Positions 21,563-33,702 of a DNA stretch of 64,000 nucleotides are shown here, one piece after another (the stretch's first letter is position 1; each line of letters begins with the position of its first letter). A program made the position numbers and the translations under genes. A model generated the notes under the pieces. The model searched no databases. It was not told where the DNA came from and was given only the letters and a program-made list of their open reading frames with translations. Source of the stretch: Lytechinus pictus (Eukaryota > Echinodermata > Echinoidea > Temnopleuroida > Toxopneustidae); NCBI RefSeq assembly GCF_037042905.1, contig NC_087261.1, forward strand, positions 20,909,117 to 20,973,116, in the 5' to 3' direction.

Positions 21563-22261
21563 TTTGTTTTGCTTGCCTGGGCGATATGCGGGTTGAAACC
21601 AATTTGTCTGCTGCTAATTCCTCCACTCACAACAGGGTCTACATTCATTTAGTCTAATGCAATTCTGTCCATTAACTTTTCGCCTAACAACCATATGGTC
21701 CAATAACCATTTGGTCCAGTCACCACTTCGTCAAATCACCAGTTCGTCTATGACCATTTCGTATCATAACTAGTTGGTCTAATATAAATTTTATTATCCT
21801 TAATTTCGCCCAATTAACACTTAGTTCAATTAGACCAAATGGCATATGGAATAAATGCCAATTGGACCAACTTGGTTATTGGACGAAATGGCAATTAGAC
21901 CATGTGGATAGTGGACGAACTGATGGTAGACCAAAATGATAGCAGACGAGTTGGCATTAGACCAATTGAAAATAAACCATTGAAACGACAGAACGATGTC
22001 CACTGCTATCCATATGCATAGGCGGATCCAGGGGGGGGGGGGCCGAGGGGCCCTCCCCCCTATTGGCGGAGCAAAAAGAAGGAAAAAAAGGGAAGAAAGA
22101 AATAAAAAAGGAGGGAAAAGAGAGGAGAAAAAAAAAAGAAGAGGAGCAAGACGAGTGAAAAAAAAAAAGATGAGGGGAAGACATGGAAATAAAAAGAATC
22201 TTTCATGTCACTATATAAAATTTTCGCTCGCGCTTCGCGCTCGCATTGCCTCTTAGGTGTT

Positions 22262-23855
22262 CCAGGGGCGGATCCAGCCTTAGCCAATAGGGGGGGGGGG
22301 GGGGCCCGGAATCATTTTCCAGCCATATTTTCCCCGATCGGCCGCTCGAAGATGATTTTTGGTTTCTGTGAAGGGGTAGTCTTCTTAGCTTATTCTTATA
22401 AATCAACATGAATATATAATATCATAATCCTTATTTATATAATGTGAGCGCGAAGCGCGAGCTAAATCTTTTTGGAAATCTTATGTATTTTTTCCTAAAA
22501 TTTGAACATTCTTGGCAATGTTTATTTTCCTAAAAAAGATGTTAAAGACTGCATGCAGTTAGTCATGAAGACGTTATATATTTTAAAAATCAAATAATGC
22601 GAGCGCGATGCAAGAGCTGATTTTTTTTGACATTTTTACCTAAATAATGGAAATTCTAAGGACTTTTTGTAACTTAAACAGAATAGGTATATAATAAACA
22701 ATTGATACGAGCGCGAAGCGCGAGCTGAAAAATTTTGACATTTCTACATAAAGAATGGAAAATTTTAATCAATTTTTGTAATCGTGAACAGGATAGCTAT
22801 ATAACTAAACAATTGATGCGAGCGAGAAGCGCGAGCGGAAAAAAAAATCGAGATTTAGACCTATATACGGGACACTCTATTCATGTTTTGTAAATTTTGA
22901 AAATAATGAGTAATTCCTACATTAATGACGCGAGCACAAAGCGCGAGCAGAAAATTGTTGATATTGTGATCTGAAACTGGATAATGATTTAAATAGAGAA
23001 CAAGTTGAATATCTGAATAAACATGCGCGCGCATGTTTCATATTTAGACCTAGAATCTAGGCATTCTAAATACATCTTTTATCATGAATATCAAAGCGAG
23101 CGCGAAGCGCAAGCTTAAACTATTTGATATTCCGATCTGAAAAAAGAGTCAATTTCAGCTTTATTTTCAGCACTTTGTAAGAAAATTGTAAGGTGGATAT
23201 GGATCGCACAGAGATGATTTTTTTTCCATTATAATTACTTTGAGTTTTGACATAGGACCGGTACATCCTTGTAGGACATGTCATCATATGAAAATGATGA
23301 CTGTCTTCCTATTCCTCTTGCTAAGCGCGAGATGAAACAAAAGGGACGATTCAATTATTACAATTTTATTCATCAATGCCTAATGAGGGCGCGAAGTCTG
23401 ATGATATTATGGCCTGAAAACTGGGCATTTCAAGCACTTTTGTAATTATAAATAGGATGCATCAGTTAATGCGAGGGCAAATTGCGAGCTTAAATCTTTG
23501 TATACATTGTCATGAAAAGGGGATTGTATAATCAATATTGAGACATACAATAAAGATACAAAGATTTAAGCTCGCAATTGACAATCAGACCTGAAAAGGG
23601 ATATTTTGACAACTTTATGGAACACTAGAAAATAATAGGTACCTGATAAATCGAAATTTGCGAGCGCGCAGCGCGAGCGGAAAATGTTAATATTCAGACC
23701 ATAAAACTATCATATTTACAGAGCACATTTTAAAAATCAATTTGTAAATCACGCAAAATAATGATAGTTTGATTTTCGAGCTGAAATATGTTTTGTATAT
23801 TGACTTCCAAACTTGATATTTAAACTCCATATCGAACAAGATATGAAAATCTCCT
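22262..23855. repeat. tandem array with an 18-bp mirror-symmetric GC-rich core
   Basis: About a dozen degenerate units of roughly 100-150 bp. Each has an AT-rich body (TTTGATATTCAGACCTGAAAA-like words) and a core close to CGAGCGCGAAGCGCGAGC, near 22446, 22600, 22708, 22818, 22931, 23098, 23664 and others. The core reads the same backwards on the same strand (mirror repeat). The array opens with a second GGCGGATCCAGCC terminus at 22266. Confidence 0.85.
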
Positions 23856-24539
23856 AACAGGCAATGTGAGCGCGAAGCGCGAGCGAAAATTTTATATAGT
23901 GACATGAAAGATTCTTTTTATTTCCATGTCTTCCCTTCATCTTATTTTTTCACTTGTCTCCCCCTTGTCTTTTTTCTACTCTCTTTTTCCTCCTTTTTTT
24001 TCTTTCTTTCCTTTTTTCCTTTTTTTTTGCTCCGCCAATAGGGGGAGGGCCCCTCGGCCCCCCTCCCCCTGGATCCGCCTATGCATATGGATAGCTGCTG
24101 CAGTGGACATCGTTCTGTCGTTTCAATGGTTTATTTTCAATTGGTCTAATGCCAACTCGTCTGCTATATTTTTGGTCTACCATCAGTTCGTCCACTATCC
24201 ACATGGTCTAACTGCCATTTCGTCTAATAACCAAGTTGGTCCAATTGGCATTTATTCCATATGCCATTTGGTCTAATTGAACTAAGTGTTAATTGGGCGA
24301 AATTAAGGAAAATCAAATTGATATTAGACCAACTAGTTATGAGACGAAATTGTCATAGACGAACTGGTGATTAGACGAAGTGATGACTGGACCAAATGGT
24401 TATTGGACCATATGGTTGTTAGACGAAAAGTTAATGGACAGAATTACATTAGACTAAATGAATGTAGACCCTGTTGTGAGTGGATGAATTAGCAGCAGAC
24501 GAATTGGTTTCAACCCGCATACCGCCCAGGCAAGCAAAA

Positions 24540-24650
24540 CAAATTCACGACGAAATTGGCGACGAAATTCACGACGTCGTGAATTTCGTCGTGAATATTC
24601 AAATTGACGACGAAATTCACGACGAAATTGGCGACGTCGTGAATATTCGC
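24540..24650. repeat. array of TTCGTCG-type palindromic units, right arm
   Basis: Complement of the 21345-21562 array but shorter; this accounts for most of the length difference between the two foldback arms. Confidence 0.85.
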
Positions 24651-25140
24651 GATGTGGTCTATTTGCGATGTCCCTTCAGGGCCACCATAGTTAAGGGGTG
24701 CATTTTCAGAATATGGAAAATACGTGTTTAGGGTGCTTATCGAGACCCCATGGTCGCGTATGGTATCCACTCGTCAGTGGAAGTGGCCCCCCCGGGCACG
24801 TATCCTGGAGCTACCATGCACAGCCTTGGAAGTAAGAAGGAGGATTGTTGCACGTATTTAATGACCACCAGCAATAATATGATATCATAACATTTCTGAT
24901 GATAATTATGTGACCTCAGTCAGAGCAATAGTCGTGACAGACCAGTTTTAAACGGATATATAAAAAAGAAACCGTGTTTATAGGCCGAGTCAGCACACCC
25001 GGCCGCTGCACGCACTGTAACCATGGTAACAGTGAATCACAATTGCAAAATAGGTTCATAGGTTGAAATATGAATTAATGTGTCATATTGAGAAGTGAAA
25101 GCGGGGAAGTGTGACGAGTAATAATTCCCAGGGACACGCG

Positions 25141-25210
25141 TTTATAATCATCTGCCTTCCCCTTTTCAGTTTCACTTTAGTCTTAACTAGACCGTGGTAT
25201 AGTGACAATA
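25141..25210 (+). promoter_or_regulatory. possible core promoter and 5' UTR of the RTN4IP1-like gene
   Basis: A TATA-like TTTATAAT at 25141-25148 lies 63 bp before the start codon at 25211, with a pyrimidine-rich candidate initiator region near 25165-25180. The region from 24811 shows no other feature. The start site is inferred. Confidence 0.35.
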
Positions 25211-25298
25211 ATGTCGTCGTTCATTAATCCATTGATGGTCTGTGTAGTCGCTACTGTTGCGCTCTATTTTTGCCCGGATAATGGATTCCAAATCCGAG
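25211..25298 (+). CDS. RTN4IP1: RTN4IP1-like gene, exon 1 (residues 1-29 plus 1 nt)
   Basis: ATG at 25211; the exon ends before a strong donor (GAG/GTAAGT). It encodes a hydrophobic segment ([16 protein letters not shown]) that could be a signal anchor. The one-base overhang matches exon 2's two leading bases. Confidence 0.8.
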
Positions 25299-28200
25299 GT
25301 AAGTTACCATTTTTCCGTCAATAATTTTCTCTTTAAACTAAAAGGTGAAAAATAGGTATGTTTGTATCTTGTATTTATTACAGTGGTTGTAAACATACGT
25401 GTACCCTCACTTCCCATACATGACTGTGCCTGTCACACTTAGAACATGAATTAGAAATTGAATGCATGTAAAGAAGTGTGTTGAATTCACCGAAAACCGC
25501 AACGATTCGTAAAAAAATGGGACATAGCAATGATATTTGGACTTTTGTCAGTCATCGATTTGTATAAAAATCCTCTTTTATTAGACACATACACCATTAA
25601 GTATTTAAAAACAAATTAAAAAAAATGAAATTATGGATATAAAAAAGGCATGAATAGTAACATTTGGACAGCATATACATCTGCATGAAGACCCAAAGTA
25701 AGTAGGCCTGATTTTTTTTTTGGGGGGGGGGTTAGGGATCATTAGGGAGATGCATGGGTCACCAATGACTCGCAAACAGGCATAATGTAATTTTTTGTTT
25801 AATATTTAATCATGAACACTATACACTTTTGTTTTTTAATCTCAATACCCTTAATATATATGATATTCATAAATTTCAGATAGCATCTGTGATGTTTCGT
25901 ACTATTCATAACATAATAATTTTCATTATCCCAAGGTTAAAACACAAATTCTCCTAAATTCATTAAGGCATTATGGCCCACGCATTTGGAATAATCTCCC
26001 CGATGGAATTAAATACTCAACAACAATTACGTCATTTAAATCTAAGTTAAAAAGAATGTATATAAATGAATATGCAAAATAATTTGTTTCCTTCTCCTTG
26101 CTGATATCTCATACATTTACCGCCCCACCCTCTGTGTGTGTTTGCTGGTGTTTGTTGATGCTGTGTGTGCATTTTTTCATTCAATATTAATGTCATTCAA
26201 TGTACTGGGAACTACTACTCACAATTTGTTAACAAATTTTCGGCATTACTCCTATTTGTTTAAGATCAGTATGCTCGATCTGTAAATGAAAATCATAAGA
26301 TCAGTATGCTCGATCTGTAATGAAAATCATATGATCATAAGTCAGAAAAAATTGGAATCAGTGGGATTCGAACCTGCCATCTACTGCTTTCCGGGCAGCG
26401 ACTCAACCACCAGGCTATTCTGGTTCACGGCTAAGCCACGATGAACTGGAATTCAAATACCCTCGATCCTCTTCTTTCTGACTCATTAATATTCAAATAC
26501 CGTCCGCCGTGGACAATAGATAGTAAATTAAGAGGCTTTTATAGGAGGAAATTATAATTTGTTAACAAATTTTCGGCATTACTCCTATTTGTTTAAGATC
26601 AGTATGCTCGATCTGTAAATTTACATGGACATTGTACAACATGCTATAATATGCATTCAAAGTAGAAATGCAACAAATACCTTCGTAGAGCGCTCAATGG
26701 TGTGCTATTCTAGTCACCTGGTCTTTTCAATGTCTTCATCCTGCTATGTAAAGGCATCCTTACATAATATCTTGCTTTGAAATCTGCCTATCTCAATGAG
26801 AGAAATTTAAGGTAATTTGACCAAAATTGTCCATGAAGTAACTACGAACTGGTCTATTCTGCATTCCTTTGACCCATGTCCCATGCCACCGACACGTTAC
26901 GAGCTAATTCTGCAGGTGGTGAGGTTATGAAACAAATGAATTATAATGGTTTAAAATTCCTTCATCAGAAGATCGTTTCCCAAAAATTATTCACTGTCCA
27001 TTCTAATCGTCGAATGTCTAACGGAGTGGCTGCGGGACGATTTTAAGGTGTCTGTGGTGGTGGTGGTGGGGGGGGGGGGGGGGCTCTGAAAATAAAATCA
27101 CAATTTGATGGCCATGTTCATGTGTGTATACTGGGGCTGGAGTTCCACACCGCTCGGTTCCACGGCCCCTGTTAGAATGAATGCAAACTTTTTGTAATTT
27201 GTATCGTAGTTTTAAATGCATTAACAACACCCCACTCTCCCCTCTATTAGTGAAAAAAATCACGCGGAAACACGCGAAATAGCACGAATTAAGTGTTACA
27301 TCGAAAATGGCAAATAACTATTAAACAATCGTACTTCAGAATGAATTATTTTTCTTTTAACATGTTTAGTCCACTCTGGTAAACAAACTATGAGATGACC
27401 AGAGTGCTAAATATAAAAAGCTTGTGAGTGTTTTACGAAGGAGGTTTCACTTTAAAGGACAAGCCCACCCAAACAAAAAAAGTTGATTTGAATGTATGAT
27501 ATTGGACTTTTAAAAAATGTGGTTTTCTTTTTGAAACCCAGATACAGCCCGCCAAATGACTTTTTGGTATCCCCTCTTCATATTGTTTTTGCTCACTCAT
27601 GCGTGAATGAGAAATAATCTAAGTAATTTCAGATGAAAGAGGAGATTCTAAGCTTTACAATGGTAGGTCATTTGTCTATTGTATTTGTGATTAAGTTATG
27701 ATAAATCATCGATAAATCTCGGTTTCGTTTTTTGTGGGACGCACTGTATATGTATAATATGTATATGTCGTCTGAAGCAAAGGCAATAATACTCTCGACC
27801 CAAATTGTGCAAAAATAATTAATGGTATTATTTTTTTTCGTTATTTGTAGACATAGCATCTTGAAGCCAGAGTATTTGAGAGAAATCGGAATTGGAAGGG
27901 GAGTTGCAATGTTATTCATTAAAAGTATAGACGAGGCAATATCTCTTATTATACAGTTATCTAATCAGAGACTGCATTCATCATCTGGCTTTACGATTAA
28001 CCAGAAATTCTTGCTGCAGCTCTCATCCATCTACGTCATAAATGAACAATGTTAGAAAAAATACAGCAAGCGCGTTCTTCATGAAATCGACGTGTAAAAA
28101 CTAGCGCGTACATCAAGTGAACTACCTGGATGTGCAACTTATAGACAGTGAGTGGCGTCACCTTAGTGAATATAACGCCGCAGTTTACAATACAACGCAG

Positions 28201-31200
28201 TTATATTCACTGATGTGACGTCAAAATATGGAATATAAAAAATGCGATCCTTGCAGCTACGGTCACGTGATGGTGTATTGACCTATCACTGATTCGAATC
28301 TACATAACCTATGCAATATAATAAATTATATAGTAAAAAATAGAAATAAATATATACTATTAACAATGATAAATGCCGTACCATGCAATGTATAACGAAT
28401 ATAAGTACTGTTTTAAAGAAAATATAGGTGAATTAATAATAAACAATTAGTTATAAGGTAATGGTGAGTCAATACGTAAGTATAGAATTGATAGTTACGG
28501 TAATCAGTCAGGTCCATAATTACAGCGTATTGCTAGGTTAGGGCTGGTGTGAGGGATGAGTTTATTAGAGGGTGAAGATGCTCGTTTATTTTGTCCGCGT
28601 TTATACCACGTGGTCTTAATTTTTTTGAGATTTCCTTCTCATGATGGTGTCGTGTTTCTGTTTTCTTTTACTATTTCGACGGAAGTGATGTCAATGCTGT
28701 GTACTGTATGTCCAGGGCGGATGGGGGGGGGGGGGGGGGTTGAAATGTGTGATGTATATGGGACGGTATTTCTGTTTGATTTGTTTTTGTTGTAATTGGT
28801 AACTTCTGATCTAGTGTTATATAGGCGCGTGTACAGAGTTGTTTCTATCTTCCCGACGTATTGCATGTTGCATTTAGTGCATGTTAGGGGGTAGATGACC
28901 CATGAGGATTTGCAGTTTTTGTGATTGCGTATTGACTTTTTGGCCATTCTCTTTCTGGAATGGGAGTTTTATTTCGAGTGAGAACTGACTGTCAATATTC
29001 TTTGTATTTTTTCATCCTCAGTTCCGAAATATGTCTTGCAATGCATCATGGGTAGCAGTTTCCTTTACGGCGGTTACAAAATCTTCTTCTCTAAACCGGC
29101 AACTGCTGTGAAATCCAAGTTCATCTACTTTTCATCAAAAGAGACCATGAGAGCACAGACTGCAAGGGAATACAAAACAGACAAAATGGAGATGACAACG
29201 GAACACCCCTGCCCTAAAGTCGTTCATCCCAATGACGTACTTGTGCGCGTATGCGCAGCGTCGGTCAACCCCATAGACCACCAGATAATAGCTGGACACG
29301 CACGGCCCGTCCTCGATCAAATGCGCCTTCAGAAAGGGGTGAGCACAAACTATTTCATGGGGGGGGGGGGACTTTTAATCATACAGATTAGGTATGACTT
29401 ACACATCATCTAAGAATATATAGGGAATGGAACGCATAAATCCGAACTGATCATGCTGATTATAGATTTTTTAAATGCATCCGCCTTCCCCATGAAGTTC
29501 ATTAGAAGAATAATTTACACAAATTTTGAAAATAATAATCTCGGAGTCGGGGCAGTTTTTGTAGATCAGTTTATAGACATGGATGTGAAGAAAAAGAAAA
29601 TAACTGTGAATCTTAGTCAAAAGTAAGTTAATGCAAATTTTGTACACGCACCAGTTTAGTAGACCCACTATTAGATGAGAATGTTCTTTTCAGACGTGTT
29701 CTCATTAAAAGTGTTGAAAAAAATCCCCTAACTGAATCTATCATGCGGGCTTTTTTTCCCTTTCTCTCCTTTATCATATATATATATATATATATTGCTC
29801 CATGTAGTTGCCGTGCGGTGGTGCGGAGCTACCCCTCATCCTTGGTCGGGATTGTTCGGGTGTTATCGAAGACGTAGGATCGAAAGTCGACAAGTTTACG
29901 ATAGGTGACGAGGTATTGGCAATATAATCATTTTCTGTTAAATAGATGCGTGATCAAGATATGCGGTGAGTTTGTTTGCAGCCAGAAAAAAATTGACTTA
30001 CATTACTACTTAATATGTCGTTATGCATGAGTGCCATTGTTTTATCTTTTTTTTTTACATTTCACAAGTTAGCATGTCGTCAATAAAGTACTGCGCGTAT
30101 AATTTGATAATACTGGCATATAATTTCATAAAATATATAAAGTTTAGATTTTAAATATTTATCTTGATATAAAATAGATGATAATTATAGTAAAAATAGT
30201 AAAATAAAACCAACTGCGTTATGTGTACACTGCTTTAGAAACGCAAGTGGCACAAACATAAGTTACAAAAGAACAGTTCACTTCCTATATGTCTTTGTGG
30301 CTATTCGGTGCTGTTTAATTGTTTTTACCACAGTTTTTCAAGCTACCATCAAATCATATTTTGTATTGATTATGGTTTTTGTGAATGCCTAGGTCTTCGT
30401 GGCAATAGGCGCGGAAGATACGCCAGGAACCTTTGCTGAGAAGGTGTTGGTCAAAGACTTCATGGTCGCCAAGAAACCATCAATGGTCGATCACACCAAG
30501 GCTGCCTCTATACCGTACGTCTGCACCACAACCTGGGGTGCACTTGTTGGCCGATGCGGACTGGGACCAAATAGCACGGCAGGAAAAAGGTTTATTCCAT
30601 TTTTTTTCTGTAACAATTTTTTCATCATACTGATGGGGGAATACGAAAATTGAAATCAGATTATTACTGTCTTACAAATTTTATTTGCAGATAAGCTATT
30701 TCAAGAATTTTATCGTATCATTTTCGTTAAAAGGTAACTATCAAGTGGGCTATTAAATGTCCCACCTTTTTAATTTTTCATTTTTGGATGGGCTGTACGT
30801 CGAGAAATCCCCAGAATTGTCTTCTAAATTCGATTGAAGTAGCACATAAAATATGAGATCTCATATTTAAGAAAATAATGATTGAACCAACTGCCGTAAT
30901 AATCTCACTATCTTAGAATACCATATTATAAGATGGTGAGATAATGTTGGTTTTTATATTATTATGGTATCATATAAATGCGATTTTTGCTTTGATTTGT
31001 TTCTCTCCGATCAGAAACTTAATCACTCGTAGACACTTATTGATATCGTGATTCTCTTTATTGAAGCATTCATTAATTTCACTGAATCTCAAGATATGCA
31101 TAACGGTTGTTTTTTATAAGGGCATATAGATATCCATTCGATTTCATAAAACGATTATAATTTATGGAATATAATAATTATGTATGTATGTGTATGTATG

Positions 31201-33635
31201 TAATATTGTATATGGGTGTGGGTGTGTGTAGGGGTGTTGGGGTGCGTGTGGGTGTGTGTGTGTGTGTGGGGGGATGTTAGGATGGGTGTGGGTGTGTGTG
31301 TATATAACTAATTGATTGCTGATAGTGATCAGTTGCTATATACTAATGATTTCTTTGTCCGTGTACAGAGTTCTTATCCTTGCTGGTACGGGAGGAATAG
31401 GGACATTCGCCATTCAGCTTGTCAAGGCTTGGGGAGGTCATGTGACAACTACCTGTCGCACAGATGGTATCGACTTGGTGCAAAGATTAGGTGCTGATGA
31501 CGTCATAGACTACACTAAAGGAACCATACAAGCTGCTCTTGCTGAACGGCCCAAGTATTTGATCTCTAGTTTTAGAATGAAATTGGATTTAAAGGAGAAT
31601 GAAACCCTTGAAACCAGCTGAATCCATATCAAAGAGAAAAATCAAAGAAACATATTGTTGAAAGTTTGAGGAAGATTAAATGAATAATAAGAAAGTTATG
31701 AGCATTTGAATATTGAGATCACTAGTGCCATGTAGATCCTCCCATCGGCAATGCGACCAAGATCCGTGATATCACACACGTACAACTCCCTCATTACTTT
31801 AGTACTTATTTCACTTATATTCTCACTTTTATAGAGTCTATCACAAGGTGAGGTGTTCTCTGTATGAGATGACAAGTACAGAGGTTTCACAACATTATAT
31901 CATTGATGAATCGTTTGTCATATGATTAGAATGAGCAAAAAGAGATGTTTTGGGGTATATTTTCAGTGTCCAAATGGGAGAGTTGTACGTGTGTGACATC
32001 ACAGATCTTGGTCGCATTGCCAATGGGAGGATCTCCATAGCATTAGTGATCTCGACATTCAAATGCTCATAACTCTTTTATTGCTAGTCCTATTTTACTC
32101 AAAGTTTTGTTGATCTTATTCTTTGATTTTTCTGCTTTCACAAAAGCTAACTTGCTCCAAGAGTTTCATTCTCTTTTAAATATTCTGTCTTCTATTTTTG
32201 TTCTCGTCACCTTCTTAGTACTGGGGTGAAGAATGGTTCGGTGTCCTCTCTTTGATGCTTTATGATATTCGTGAACTTATGGAAAATGTCACCAAGATTG
32301 TTGGGGCAAATCTTACCAAGAAGAAAAGTGTGTTTTTACCAAATATGTCCAAATTGACTCAACTGCAACCAATGTAATATTGGCAGGCAAAGACAAATTT
32401 CCCTCCGGGATGTAGATCCGAAAACCTACAAATCCAGGAATAAACGGAGAACACAACACTCAAGCAATTCCATCTTCAATTCCTAATTATGTTAAAAGGT
32501 GGCACATCTCTCGCTACGAGTTCTGTACAATTCTAAGTGAGAAGTTGTGCCACTCTTCTCATTTAAACCACTAATGGTTACCGTTGTTATTTTGCAGCAA
32601 TTTGCACGGTAATCCAGTCTTCAACATATCAGGACGCAACCTATTGCACAATGTAGTTTATATTTCATTTTCTTACTTTATGAAGGTTTGACGTAATCTT
32701 AGTGACTATTGATCCTCGAGCCATCGCGCCATGCCAATTCGCCTTGAAGAGAGGTGGCAAGCTGGTAACCATAGTGGTTCCTTTCATTGACAACTTCAGG
32801 AAACATGGCATGATTCTCGGAAGGGTGATCAACGCATTGCTCAAACTCAGATGGAAAATTGAGGCAAGTGCTACGTACATCTATACTTCATGAAGTTCTT
32901 CGTATTAAACACGAACCGGATCGCTGATGATGGCATTGTACAGTAAAAATCGGGGTTCTTAAATTATTGTACAACGCTGTATTTATATAGTTTAACCATG
33001 TGTTTCAAATCTTAAACAACGAAGTTTATACCGATTCAAGATTCAATTCAATTCAAGATTAACATATTCTAGTAGAGGTTGGGTCGGAGAGCCTAGAACA
33101 ACACAAATAACATGCCTAGTTTTATTTTCGTGTTTTTTTTTCTGTTAAGATTCTTCAACCATATAATTATCCAAACATAACCACCACCAGCTAATTTGAT
33201 GAGTTTGCTGTTACCAATGCAAAACTAACGTGTCTAATGTACAGTTCGAAATCTCGTCATGTATACCCCCCCCCCCGGTCTGTCGTAAACATATTTTCTC
33301 CCTGTAATACAATACCGTTTGAAGGATAGTTAACAAAACATGATCTTGCTAGTTTGTTTTTATGTCTCTAACAACAGGATTTCATGTATGACCGAACTAC
33401 CATGATTTCCTTCAATCGACCAAATGGTGGCGCCCTAGAAGTAGCAAGAAAATTGATTGAAGACGGAAAGGTAGGCCAATCTGCACCAAAGTGGTATTGT
33501 CATTTTCATTTTGCTGAAAAGTTTGTAAAACCGAATATTTTTTTTCATTAAATGTAGATAGTTTGGGGTTAATAAAACATAAATAATGCGTTTATTTTTG
33601 GGTAACTTATGTGGAAATCTACTTTAGAAACATGC

Positions 33636-33702
<67 letters not shown>

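Larger units (their letters stand above)
20836..24810. repeat. large foldback (inverted repeat) complex
   Basis: The core arms are 21314-22255 and 23856-24689, near-perfect reverse complements by eye, differing mainly in small insertions. Arm order from outside in: TGGTGGCCCTGAAGGGACAT; palindromic TTCGTCG arrays; GACCAAATGG/GACGAACTGG motifs; GGCGGATCCAGGGG plus a purine-rich stretch; then one mirror-core unit. Weaker matching continues outward (GACGAGTGGATACCAT near 20882 and its complement near 24760). The spacer of about 1.6 kb is a mirror-core array. No protein gene. Confidence 0.85.
25299..29021 (+). other. intron 1, repeat-rich
   Basis: GT at 25299, AG at 29020-29021. It contains a LINE relic (25912-26082), a SINE with flanking duplications (26223-26620), a MITE fragment (26630-26868), a mariner-like terminus (27730), an inverted repeat (28148-28215) and a Penelope fragment (28505-28978). 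Otherwise nothing was recognised. Confidence 0.75.

Noticed and set aside
21074-21652. 192-aa plus-strand ORF rich in HDE/NFVVN
   Set aside because: Composition comes from the TTCGTCG palindromic array; complementary frames look the same.
22262-23855. CRISPR-like array of regularly spaced repeats
   Set aside because: Unit bodies are related to each other, spacing is irregular, there are no cas genes, and the genome is eukaryotic.
29036-29413. Exon 2 of the RTN4IP1-like gene as a separate 125-aa gene
   Set aside because: It begins with a TTG, reads past the exon 2 donor into the intron, and joins the other exons in phase.
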